A DNA stretch of 64,000 bases from Chlorobaculum sp. MV4-Y (GTDB lineage Bacteria > Bacteroidota > Chlorobiia > Chlorobiales > Chlorobiaceae). This document shows, in pieces, positions 55,851-63,409 of the stretch. The stretch covers positions 1,554,359 to 1,618,358 of the forward strand of contig NZ_CP104202.1 of NCBI RefSeq assembly GCF_025244685.1, in the 5' to 3' direction. Each line of letters starts with the position of its first letter. The first letter of the stretch is position 1. The position numbers were made by a program, and so were the translations under genes. The notes under the pieces are model-generated. The model ran no database searches. It saw only the letters and a list, made by a program, of their open reading frames with translations, and was not told where the DNA came from.

Positions 55851-56291
55851 ATGGACTTATCAAATCTCCTTCAATCTGGAGCTTCCGCCATTCTGCACAA
55901 CAGCGATCAAACAACCAATGGCCTTGACAGCAACGAGCTGGTTTCGGCGCTGTCAGGCCTGTTGGGCGGCGGCGGGGGCAACCTGCATCTTGGCGCTCTC
56001 CTCGCCAAAATGCAGCAGGGCGGATTGGGCGACATCGCGGCCTCGTGGCTCGGTAGTGGCGCTAATGCGCCGATCTCTCCCGAGGCAGTGACGAATCTGG
56101 TCGGGAGCGATAAAATCGCGGCCTTCGCCTCCCGCTTCGGGCTTTCCACGGAAAGCGCGAAAAACGCGGTGGCCAGCGCCTTGCCAGCAATGGTGGACAA
56201 GGCCAGCCCGAACGGCTCGCTGCTCGAAGAGATCATCGGCAAGGTCGGCGGGCTTGGCGGCCTGCCGGACATGGTGAACAAGTTTTTCTGA
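55851..56291 (+). CDS. YidB/DUF937 family protein
   Basis: 146 residues, Gly-, Ala- and Leu-rich. Family features: an N-terminal helical part (MDLSNLLQSGASAILHNSDQ), a glycine-rich segment LSGLLGGGGGNLHLGALLAK, and the C-terminal block NLVGSDKIAAFASRFGLSTE with AKNAVASALPAMVDKASPNG, typical of DUF937/YidB. Cytosolic, function unknown. A perfect hairpin follows at 56323-56355. Confidence 0.87.
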   Translation: MDLSNLLQSGASAILHNSDQTTNGLDSNELVSALSGLLGGGGGNLHLGALLAKMQQGGLGDIAASWLGSGANAPISPEAVTNLVGSDKIAAFASRFGLSTESAKNAVASALPAMVDKASPNGSLLEEIIGKVGGLGGLPDMVNKFF

Positions 56292-56322
56292 ACCATCGAA
56301 AAGCGCCACGACCGGGCACAAA

Positions 56323-56355
56323 CGCATGAAGCCGGAGACTATCCGGCTTCATGCG
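56323..56355. terminator. Bidirectional hairpin terminator
   Basis: CGCATGAAGCCGGA and TCCGGCTTCATGCG form a perfect 14-bp stem around GACTA, between the convergent DUF937 and SDR genes. Confidence 0.88.
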
Positions 56356-56373
56356 CGTATAAAAAACGGTGCC

Positions 56374-57252
56374 TTACAACGGCAGCGATTTGCACTCGTT
56401 GAAGAAGTCGCGCAGGCGGTGGGTGCCGTACTTCGGCGAAACGAAATCCATCTTGCTCAGCGTGGTAGCGAACAGAGCGACATCATGCACATCACGGTTG
56501 AAGAGACCGACGACGCCGACGATGCCGTCGGCCAGCCAGAAGGGCAGCGAAACCTGCGCGGGCTGCGTTCCGGCGATTTCGATAGCAAGATCGACCATTT
56601 CGCGGTAGGTAAAGACCTCCGGGCCGCCGACCTCAATCTCTTTTTCGCTGCTGTCAACCGCATCAGCGCACACCTTGGCCAAGTCGGCTCCGTGGATCGG
56701 GTTCTGCCGGTTGTAGCCATCGCCAATCCAGAGCATAAAGCCCCGGCGGGCGCGGGCGACGAACTGGCCGATCTCCGAGAAAAAGCCGTTCGGGCGAATG
56801 ATCGTGCTCTCGATTTTGGCGGCCTGCAACTCGCGGACGAACTTTTCATGCGCCTGCACGTTCGGGATGTTCATCATGCGGTGCGCGTCGAACACCGAAA
56901 CGTACACGAACTTCTTCACCCCGGCCTTGAGCGCCTCGGCGAGGATGTTCATGTTGCCCTGATAGTCAACGTCGAAATTGTCGTGCTCGAAGTCGGGCTT
57001 GATCATGCCGAGCGACGAAAAAACTACGTCGATGCCGTCGCATAGCCCGGCAATGGTTTCGGGTTTTGTGGCATCGCCGAAAACAACTTCGTCAACGAGC
57101 GTGTCGATCTCTGGCGCAAAAAACGGCCCCGGCTTCTTGAACTTCTCGGGATTGCGCACCAGCACGCGCACCCAGTATCCGCGATTCTTGAACTCCTGCA
57201 CCGCATAACGGCCCAGGTAACCGGTCGCCCCGGCCACAAGCACTTTCTTCAT
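56374..57252 (-). CDS. Atypical SDR / NmrA-like NAD(P)-binding protein
   Basis: 292 residues from the ATG at 57252 (MKKVLVAGATGYLGRYAVQE); an upstream frame is open but not coding-like. The dinucleotide motif VAGATGYLG, the strand VRVLVRNPEK, the segment GIDVVFSSLGM and IPIHG-like loop NPIHGADLAKV match the SDR_a5/NmrA group, which lacks the Tyr-x3-Lys active site. Relatives include 8-vinyl reductases (BciA type) and isoflavone-reductase-like proteins; whether this protein has a role in bacteriochlorophyll synthesis cannot be decided here. Confidence 0.85.
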   Translation of the reverse strand: MKKVLVAGATGYLGRYAVQEFKNRGYWVRVLVRNPEKFKKPGPFFAPEIDTLVDEVVFGDATKPETIAGLCDGIDVVFSSLGMIKPDFEHDNFDVDYQGNMNILAEALKAGVKKFVYVSVFDAHRMMNIPNVQAHEKFVRELQAAKIESTIIRPNGFFSEIGQFVARARRGFMLWIGDGYNRQNPIHGADLAKVCADAVDSSEKEIEVGGPEVFTYREMVDLAIEIAGTQPAQVSLPFWLADGIVGVVGLFNRDVHDVALFATTLSKMDFVSPKYGTHRLRDFFNECKSLPL

Positions 57253-57521
57253 TGATTGCTCGGATAAGATTGATGGATAAAGCTTTTGCGTTTCGATGCG
57301 CAATATACGCAATTCAAGCGAGGGGATGCGAACAGACGCTGGGCCAGACAGCTTGTCAGTTGTCAAATGCACACAAACACATCAAACATCCGCAATACAT
57401 GATCCGAAACGCGAAGCTGCCATCGAAAGGCTTGCAAAGTTCAGTCGCGGATTTGCACATTGAAACTGCACCCTGTCCACTGGACAGGTAAACAAAGGAT
57501 AAAATTTTCAGGAGTACCCAC

Positions 57522-58667
57522 ATAAAGTTTGAATACCATAACCCGACTCACCTTGTTTTTGGAGCTGGAACTCTCGCTCGACTCGGCGAAGTGACCAGCG
57601 CATATGGCAAAAAAGCTATGATCGTCACCGGTGGAGGCAGCGTCAAGCGCAACAGCGCGTTCGACCGCGCAGTCGCGAGCCTGACTGCTGCCGGAGTTTC
57701 GGTGGTGGAATGTGATGGCGTCGAGCCGAACCCTCGACTTTCGTCGGTAGCGCGAGGCGGTGAGATCGCACGGAAAAGCGGATGCAGCGTGGTCATCGCA
57801 CTTGGCGGTGGCAGCGTGATGGATGCCGCGAAAGTCATGGCGGCGGCGGTATTCTACGAAGGCGACCTGTGGGACATGTTCCCGCACGGCCAGGCGAACC
57901 GGCGGCTCCCAACCCAGGCGCTCCCTGTCATCACCGTGCCGACGCTCGCAGCTACCGGATCGGAAATGAACAGCGGCGCGGTCATCACGAACGAGAAAAC
58001 GACCATCAAATCGTTCGTCAACGCGAAATGCCTTTACCCGAAAGCGGCCATCGTCGATCCCGAGCTGACCGTGAGCGTGCCGAAGGATCAGACCGCTTAC
58101 GGCATCTGCGACCTCATCACCCACGTCACGGAATCGTACTTCAACGGCGTTGACGGCACGCCCATGCAGGATCGCTTCGCCGAGAGCGTCATCGCCACGG
58201 CCATCGAGTGAGGGTCGAAAGCGGTCGCCGACGGCAACGACCTCGAAGCAAGAGCCCAGGTACAGTGGGCATTGGTGGTCGCGCTCAATGGCTGGGTGCA
58301 AACCGGCTGCATATCACCATTCCCGGTGCACATGATCGAGCACACCATCTCCGCACTGCACGACATCGCCCACGGCGCTGGCCTCGCCATCGTCAACCCC
58401 GCCTGGATGCGCTTCGCTGCAAAGAACCGCCCGGCCCGCTTCGCGCAGTTCGCGCATCGGATTTTCGGCATCGAACTGAAAAGTGCTGATGACATGTATG
58501 CCGCACTGGAAGGCATCGACCACTTCGAAACGTTCCTCCGCTCCATCGGCTGCCCAACGCGCCTCTCGGAATGCGGAATCGGCGACGAACTCCTCGACCG
58601 CTACGCCGAAGATACCCTGCTTGTTGCAGGCAATGCCGAAGGCCAACTACCCGCGGCAGACCGATGA
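57522..58667 (+). pseudogene. Iron-containing alcohol dehydrogenase (YqhD/BdhA type), start codon lost and TGA interrupted
   Basis: The coding frame begins at an ATA (57522-57524), where KFEYHNPTHLVFGAGTLARL is the family start; a good ribosome site AGGAG lies nine bases upstream, so ATG to ATA looks like a point mutation. NAD(P)-binding GGGSVMDAAKVMAAA and TVPTLAATGSEMNSGAVITN are intact. A TGA at 58209-58211 (after SVIATAIE) cuts the frame; it then continues with metal ligands in HMIEHTISALHDIAHGAGLA to the stop at 58667. A GTG at 57591 could give a shortened, non-functional product. It would have reduced aldehydes or ketones with NADPH. Confidence 0.9.
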
Positions 58668-58823
58668 TGACTCAAGCCGACATCGGGAGAAACAAGCACG
58701 AAACCGATGTATCCTGAAACAGGTCGTCCCTCCCTTGAATCAGAACACCCATCAATCTCACGAACCGTCTGCCCAAAAAGCAGGGTTCCTTGAGAACCGG
58801 AATCACTGATTCATTACCAATCG

Positions 58824-59478
58824 TCAGCCGTCAACTTCCCAGAGATACATGCTCGATTCCTTGTTGAGAATCTGTAGTTCGTATGCCTTTGAGCAGGCTC
58901 GACCCGCGAACCCGTAACAGACGTGAAGCGGCAGCAAATGCTCCTCTCTCGGATGGCAGTATCGAGCGGAGGGCACAGATTCCCATGCAACCAACCTTTC
59001 AGCCCATTCATCTTCCGTGATGCTTTTGTCGGAACAGGTGCTGACCGGCCAACGCTCAAATGCCCGGTTTGCATCTCTGAAAGCTTCCGTATTCGGAGTA
59101 AAAAAAGCTCTCATATTGTGAAAGAGAAACCCCGAACCGATCAGCAGAATCGACCGGTCAGCCAGCGCTTGCAGGGCGCTGCCCAGCGCGATGTGCGCAG
59201 CCGGGTCAAGTCCTTTGATCAAGGGCTATTTGTACGCAGGGTATATCTGCCTCGGGGTATATGATTTTCAAAGGCACAAACAGTCTGTGATCGAACCCCC
59301 TCAAATGGTCAGCGCTTACCGCTATGCCCGCTTTTTCAAGCTGCTCGACGATAGCGTCGGCTAATGGCGGATTGCCGGGGCAGGGATATTCGATTTCATA
59401 GGACTCCGGCGGAAAGCCAATCTAGTCGTAGATCAAGCCGGGGCTTTCACCAAGAGTGACCGTCGCGTTTTCGTGCAT
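58824..59478 (-). pseudogene. 4,5-DOPA dioxygenase-like (LigB family) protein, truncated and broken
   Basis: Reading leftward from about 59478: MHENATVTLGESPGLIYD, a TAG at 59422-59424 where Tyr is normal, IGFPPESYEIEYPCPG and HLRGFDHRLFVPLKIIYPEA, a frameshift near 59215-59232, then GLDPAAHIALGSALQALADR with a final HPREEHLLPLHVCYGFAG. This is the order in the ring-opening DODA-type dioxygenases, with a C-terminal His present. The N-terminal 60-70 residues with the first metal histidine are missing; upstream DNA belongs to another gene. So there are at least three defects. Confidence 0.87.
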
Positions 59479-59513
59479 CCACGCATACGAGTGTTCGATG
59501 CATCTCTTGTTAA

Positions 59514-60365
59514 TTACCGATGCATAAAGCAAGGCCCATCTTCGCTGACGGGAAAATCGCAGAATCCATAACGTTCAAAATCCTTGCATGGAGCACCGCA
59601 TCGCCTATGGGTTTCACCGGTACTGACCTTCTCGATCGACACCCATCTTTCCCCTTTTAACACCGGTTCATCCGCATAACGCCATTCACCGTTATGCAAC
59701 CAGTAGACCATTCCTGCCCATATCGAATCAACAGTCTTGACATCTACAATTCCAGTACATCCCGTAATTCGCCCACCGTGTTTCGACAATAGAGTTTCGG
59801 CAATGTTATTCATGAAATCACGCCCACCCTGATCGTACGCAGCGCAGCAGTTTATCAACCCAACAACAGCTCCGTCAACCATCACATCTTCCATGTCCAC
59901 AAGTTCCCTTTCCATGCTCTGCAATTCGCTGGCAACCTTCGCGTGTCGTGCCGATTCGTTCTTACTATCACTAATCCTCTCTTGAATCTCCTTGCGTTGC
60001 TTGCTCTCTTTCACCGTCGGCAATAGTGCTTCGTCTTTGACGACTTTCTTGTCAGCGTCAATTTTGTCTTGATATGCTTTGCGTCGGCGGTCTCGGATGC
60101 CGTTCAGATCAAAATCTTTCGGCAAAATAGATCCGATGTGATGCTCAGTCCAATGACCATGACCGGCAAGAATCAACCTCCTGACCCGCTTCCCTTCTTT
60201 CGCCCACTTGCCAAGAAGACGAAACAGATGCCGCGGGGACTTTGGCTCGACGACCACTGTGAAGTCTGAGTCAGTGGCGATCACGTCGCGCAACGTGTTG
60301 TCATCGTCCAGGATTACGGCCACATCTAAGATCTTGTTTCCAGAACTGTTCACTTTCGGTTTCAT
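59514..60365 (-). CDS. Caspase-fold-like protein with coiled coil and C-terminal Cys/His zinc-type motif
   Basis: 283 residues, no close family recognised. N-terminal alpha/beta part ends in RRLILAGHGHW, with His69 in the GHG motif usual for clan CD (caspase/CHAT) peptidases. Residues about 92-165 are highly charged and probably coiled coil (RRRKAYQDKIDADKKVVKDE). A strand VVGLINCCAAYDQGGRD then offers Cys173/Cys174 as the second catalytic residue, followed by helix and strand GGRITGCTGIV. The tail CGAPCKDFERYGFCDF and GPCFMHR gives Cys256, Cys260, Cys269, Cys279, His282, like the small C-x-x-x-...-G-x-C-...-C-x-x-H module seen in many conflict-system proteins. A good ribosome site GAGGGAG precedes the ATG. 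Base composition is less GC-rich than neighbours. A protease or effector role is inference. Confidence 0.62.
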   Translation of the reverse strand: MKPKVNSSGNKILDVAVILDDDNTLRDVIATDSDFTVVVEPKSPRHLFRLLGKWAKEGKRVRRLILAGHGHWTEHHIGSILPKDFDLNGIRDRRRKAYQDKIDADKKVVKDEALLPTVKESKQRKEIQERISDSKNESARHAKVASELQSMERELVDMEDVMVDGAVVGLINCCAAYDQGGRDFMNNIAETLLSKHGGRITGCTGIVDVKTVDSIWAGMVYWLHNGEWRYADEPVLKGERWVSIEKVSTGETHRRCGAPCKDFERYGFCDFPVSEDGPCFMHR

Positions 60366-60557
60366 GCTATCATCTCCCTCTGCGCAAGCTTATTAAGTCA
60401 CACACAACGTTCGCCAGATTCTGAGCTACTCCAGTAGCCTATCGCCTCGTTTGCATCTAACATTTTTTGTATGGTTTCCTTATTGAGGAACCTGCGCCCA
60501 GTCTGTAAAAATCCAATAAGTCAAATTATTAAAACAAATTAAAAACTTTCTCGCTTT
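60366..60557. other. Gap between the two genes of the caspase-like unit
   Basis: On the minus strand a short open stretch reads IGFLQTGRRFLNKETIQKML and then DANEAIGYWSSSESGERCV before a TGA, with ATG only at the MLDANEA part. It may be a very small gene or a remnant of the upstream gene lost by frameshift. The rest is AT-rich. Confidence 0.35.
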
Positions 60558-60749
60558 CTATGCAGTGGTATTATCCTGATCCGTATAAAACCCATGCTGT
60601 TCACCATCCTTAGACGGGACTATCTTCACTACCCTGAAAAAACATGGGTACAAATCATCTATCTCTTGAAAAATTAACGCAAAATCTGCGACCAGGCAAC
60701 CATAAGCATTTGAGCTGATACACTCTATCCACCTAGCACCCTTCGACAT
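60558..60749 (-). CDS. Small hypothetical protein, 63 residues
   Basis: From the ATG at 60749 it reads MSKGARWIECISSNAYGCLV and continues ADFALIFQEIDDLYPCFFRV to the stop at 60558, with three cysteines (10, 18, 36 or so). An excellent ribosome site GCAGGAGGGGGTT precedes the ATG, a good reason to call it a gene. The frame can be extended to 60788, but that part is overlapped by arsR promoter DNA. It is transcribed toward the caspase-like gene and may be its partner or regulator. Function unknown. Confidence 0.5.
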   Translation of the reverse strand: MSKGARWIECISSNAYGCLVADFALIFQEIDDLYPCFFRVVKIVPSKDGEQHGFYTDQDNTTA

Positions 60750-60800
60750 AACCCCCTCCTGCCGTCCCGCGCACTTTTCAATTTGCATCTGGCCAAACTG

Positions 60801-60816
60801 ATCGTATATTTACGAT
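60801..60816. promoter_or_regulatory. ArsR-type operator upstream of arsR
   Basis: ATCGTATATTTACGAT: two 5-base arms (ATCGT/ACGAT) with 6-base spacer, 18 bases before the arsR ATG. The same arms and spacing recur at 61204-61219, so this is a specific operator rather than a chance palindrome. Confidence 0.7.
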
Positions 60817-60834
60817 GAACTAAATCAAAAGCAC

Positions 60835-61167
60835 ATGCAGAGAACGCTCACTGACATCAGTTACACCACCGACGAAATCACGCTTGCGGCGATTGCCAAG
60901 GCGCTAAGCCATCCGGTGCGGATCAAAATTCTGCGGCTGCTCGCGGGTGAGGCCTGCTGCTTTACGGGCGAACTGACAGGTCTTATTCCTATGGCGCAAT
61001 CCACCATTTCGCAGCACCTGAAGGCGCTGCTCGAAGCGGGGCTGATTCAGGGCGAAATCAATCCGCCGAAGGTGAAGTACTGCATCCATCGCGAAAACTG
61101 GGCGAAGGCCCATGCGCTGTTTGGTGAGTTCTTCGCCAGCGAAAAGAGCAGCGGGTGCAACTGCTGA
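60835..61167 (+). CDS. arsR: ArsR/SmtB family metalloregulator
   Basis: 110 residues. Winged helix with ISQHLKALLEAGLIQGEINP (about 58-78). Candidate metalloid ligands are Cys41 and Cys42 in the helix before the recognition region (GEACCFTGEL), Cys83 and the terminal pair Cys108/Cys110 in SGCNC, so binding of arsenite or antimonite by a Cys cluster at the ends of the fold is plausible. It leads the operon and has an operator-like palindrome before its start. Divergent from the small gene at 60558-60749. Confidence 0.93.
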   Translation: MQRTLTDISYTTDEITLAAIAKALSHPVRIKILRLLAGEACCFTGELTGLIPMAQSTISQHLKALLEAGLIQGEINPPKVKYCIHRENWAKAHALFGEFFASEKSSGCNC

Positions 61168-61203
61168 GACTGGAATTTTTCGGAAACAGAGACAGTTTTA
61201 TAT

Positions 61204-61219
61204 ATCGTTTATTTACGAT
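61204..61219. promoter_or_regulatory. Second ArsR-type operator, before the redox-disulfide gene
   Basis: ATCGTTTATTTACGAT, same ATCGT-N6-ACGAT layout as at 60801-60816, 21 bases before the ATG at 61240. It implies a second, internal promoter under ArsR control. Confidence 0.65.
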
Positions 61220-61239
61220 AAACTCAAAGCAACAGAACA

Positions 61240-61476
61240 ATGAAAGAGATCAAGATTCTTGGAACGGGATGCGCCAAGTGCAACCAGCTTGCCGATGCGG
61301 TCAAGACAGTGATTGCCACTGAAAACATCGAGGCTTCGGTCGAAAAAGTCGAAGACATCCAGAAAATCATGGCGTACAACGTGCTCTCCACCCCAGCCCT
61401 CGTGGTTGACGGCGAAGTGCGCTGCAAGGGCCGCGTGCCGGATCAGGCTGAACTGAAAGATTTATTAACCCGATAA
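61240..61476 (+). CDS. Redox-active disulfide (MTH895-type thioredoxin-like) protein
   Basis: 78 residues, a small thioredoxin fold of the MTH895/redox-active disulfide family. The CxxC motif is Cys11 and Cys14 in GTGCAKCNQL, cis-Pro is in STPALVVDGE. Such proteins reduce metal- or metalloid-related partners and are found beside ArsP/DUF318-type permeases, as here. An extra Cys (VRCKG) follows the fold. Confidence 0.92.
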   Translation: MKEIKILGTGCAKCNQLADAVKTVIATENIEASVEKVEDIQKIMAYNVLSTPALVVDGEVRCKGRVPDQAELKDLLTR

Positions 61477-61487
61477 AACAATCTACC

Positions 61488-61889
61488 ATGAAAAACGCTG
61501 TTGAAATTTGCCCAACCACTGCTTTTGGATTGACTGAACAGGGCGTTCTGCTCGTCGATGTCCGTGAGCCTGAAGAGTTTGCCGAAGCATCCTTCGATGT
61601 TCGCAACCTCATGCTTATCCCGTTCAGCCAGTTTGAAGAACGGTATCGTGAAATCCCGTCAGACCAAAAAGTCATCATCGCCTGCAACATCGGAGAACGC
61701 AGCCTGATGGCAACCTATTTCCTGATGAACCACGGTTACGAACAGGCGGTCAATATGCAGTACGGCATCGTCCGCTGGGCGGAAAAAGGTTTTCCCATGA
61801 AGGGTGAGCTGAAGCGGAAAACCGGGGGATGCTGTTGCGGTTCAGGATCGGCAAAACCGTCCGGAAACAACGCTTCGAATTGCTGCTGA
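61488..61889 (+). CDS. Rhodanese domain protein with Cys-rich tail
   Basis: 133 residues. The rhodanese core has LLVDVREPEEFAEASFD and active-site Cys66 in KVIIACNIGERS, and the same conserved C-terminal pattern (QYGIVRWAEKGFP). It then has a tail TGGCCCGSGSAKPSGNNASN ending in CC, five cysteines in all. A Cys-rich end like this may bind arsenite or a metal ion or carry extra persulfide. It is a paralog of 20031-20420, which has no such tail. Operon position points to metalloid resistance. Confidence 0.9.
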   Translation: MKNAVEICPTTAFGLTEQGVLLVDVREPEEFAEASFDVRNLMLIPFSQFEERYREIPSDQKVIIACNIGERSLMATYFLMNHGYEQAVNMQYGIVRWAEKGFPMKGELKRKTGGCCCGSGSAKPSGNNASNCC

Positions 61890-61911
61890 ATCGTTTTACA
61901 CAGAAGACATC

Positions 61912-62949
61912 ATGAATAATAATAAAGCCCTTGATCTGAAGATAGCAGCCTTTACCGGAACCGCGGTGATTGCCTGGGTGCTGATCTATGGCAATCTTGA
62001 GCCGATGGCCGATTTCGTGCTGCATGGTATAGGTCTCACAAGAACGACGCACTTCGGCGAGGCGCTGCATTTCTTTATCTACGAAGTACCGAAGGTGCTG
62101 ATGCTCCTGACGGCAGTAGTATTTGTGATGGGGGTAGTGCACACCTTCATCTCGGCAGAGCGGACGCGGGCGATGCTTTCGGGCAGGCGCGTGGGCGTCG
62201 GCAACGCGATGGCCGCGACGCTCGGTATCGTCACGCCATTCTGCTCCTGCTCGGCGGTGCCGCTCTTCATCGGCTTCCTGCAAGCGGGTGTGCCGCTCGG
62301 TGTCACCTTTTCGTTCCTCATCTCCGCGCCGATGGTCAACGAGGTGGCGCTCGCGCTGCTTTTCGGCATGTTCGGCTGGAAGGTCGCCCTGCTCTATCTC
62401 TCGATGGGGCTGCTGGTGGCGATTGTCGCGGGGATGGTGATCGGTAAGCTGCGGCTGGAGCGCTTTCTCGAAGAGTGGGTGCAGCAGCTCCAGAACAGCG
62501 CGGTGTCGTCGGAATTTTCCGCCGAAGCCGTGAGCTGGCCGGAGCGGATTCGCGAAGGCCTTCGGCATGTGAAAGAGATCGTCGGCAAGGTGTGGCTCTT
62601 CATCGTGCTCGGCGTCGGACTCGGCGCAGGCATCCACGGCTACGTGCCGCAAAACTTCATGGCCTCGCTGATGGGCAACCGTGTCTGGTGGTCGGTGCCC
62701 GCCGCCGTGCTGATCGGAGTGCCGATGTACTCGAACGCCGCCGGAATCATTCCCATCGTGCAGGCGCTGCTCGGCAAGGGCGCGGCGCTCGGCACGGTGC
62801 TCGCGTTCATGATGAGCGTCATCGCGCTCTCCGCACCGGAAATGCTCATTCTGCGCAAGGTACTCCGTCCACAACTCATCGCAGTTTTCGCCGGAGTGGT
62901 GGCAACAGGCATCATGCTGGTCGGTTTCGTGTTCAATGCGATTTTCTGA
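61912..62949 (+). CDS. Permease, SO_0444/DUF318 (ArsP-type) family
   Basis: 345 residues with about eight to ten membrane helices. The marker motif is TPFCSCSAVPLFIGF (about 104-118) with its cysteine pair, followed by FLISAPMVNEVALALLFG; the second half repeats the fold (SNAAGIIPIVQALLGKG). ArsP-like permeases export methylated or trivalent arsenicals or copper; the Cys motif fits a thiophilic ion. It follows the rhodanese by 22 bases and lies in the ars operon. Confidence 0.9.
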   Translation: MNNNKALDLKIAAFTGTAVIAWVLIYGNLEPMADFVLHGIGLTRTTHFGEALHFFIYEVPKVLMLLTAVVFVMGVVHTFISAERTRAMLSGRRVGVGNAMAATLGIVTPFCSCSAVPLFIGFLQAGVPLGVTFSFLISAPMVNEVALALLFGMFGWKVALLYLSMGLLVAIVAGMVIGKLRLERFLEEWVQQLQNSAVSSEFSAEAVSWPERIREGLRHVKEIVGKVWLFIVLGVGLGAGIHGYVPQNFMASLMGNRVWWSVPAAVLIGVPMYSNAAGIIPIVQALLGKGAALGTVLAFMMSVIALSAPEMLILRKVLRPQLIAVFAGVVATGIMLVGFVFNAIF

Positions 62950-62974
62950 TTCGCCACAAAAAAACCTGTAACTC

Positions 62975-63409
62975 ATGAAACAGTCGATACTTGTTCTCTG
63001 TACCGGCAACTCCTGCCGCAGTCAGATGGCCGAAGGGTTCCTGCGCTCCTTCGATGCCGAACTGGAAGTGTTCTCCGCAGGCACGATTCCTGCTAGCGAG
63101 GTGCATCCACTCGCCGTTCAGGTGATGCGCGAGAAAGGCATCGACCTCTCCGGAAGCCATCCGAAAAGCGTCGAACAGTTCCTCTCGAAACCATTCGACT
63201 ATGTGGTGACGGTCTGCGACGGCGCGAAAGAGAGCTGCCCGCTCTTTACCGGAAACGTGAAACACCGCGTGCACATCGGATTCGACGACCCGGCAACAGC
63301 CACAGGCAGCAGCGACGAGGTACTCGCCGTCTTCCGCCGGGTGCGCGACGAAATCGAAACGCGATTCGGGAAGTTTTATCGTGAAACCATCCGGGGAGAA
63401 AAGTCATGA
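62975..63409 (+). CDS. arsC: Arsenate reductase (thioredoxin/LMW-phosphatase type)
   Basis: 144 residues, low-molecular-weight phosphatase fold. The P-loop [10 protein letters not shown] carries Cys9 and Cys14, and the disulfide relay pair is Cys81 and Cys88 in [13 protein letters not shown], the same set as in the staphylococcal thioredoxin-coupled enzyme. Asp in FDDPA is the general acid. It reduces arsenate to arsenite for export. The stop overlaps the acr3 start by four bases (ATGA). Confidence 0.96.
   Translation: MKQSILVLCTGNSCRSQMAEGFLRSFDAELEVFSAGTIPASEVHPLAVQVMREKGIDLSGSHPKSVEQFLSKPFDYVVTVCDGAKESCPLFTGNVKHRVHIGFDDPATATGSSDEVLAVFRRVRDEIETRFGKFYRETIRGEKS

Noticed and set aside
61750-63009. 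419-residue His/Arg-rich frame antisense to the permease gene
   Set aside because: Antisense to a clear membrane protein gene; unlikely composition.
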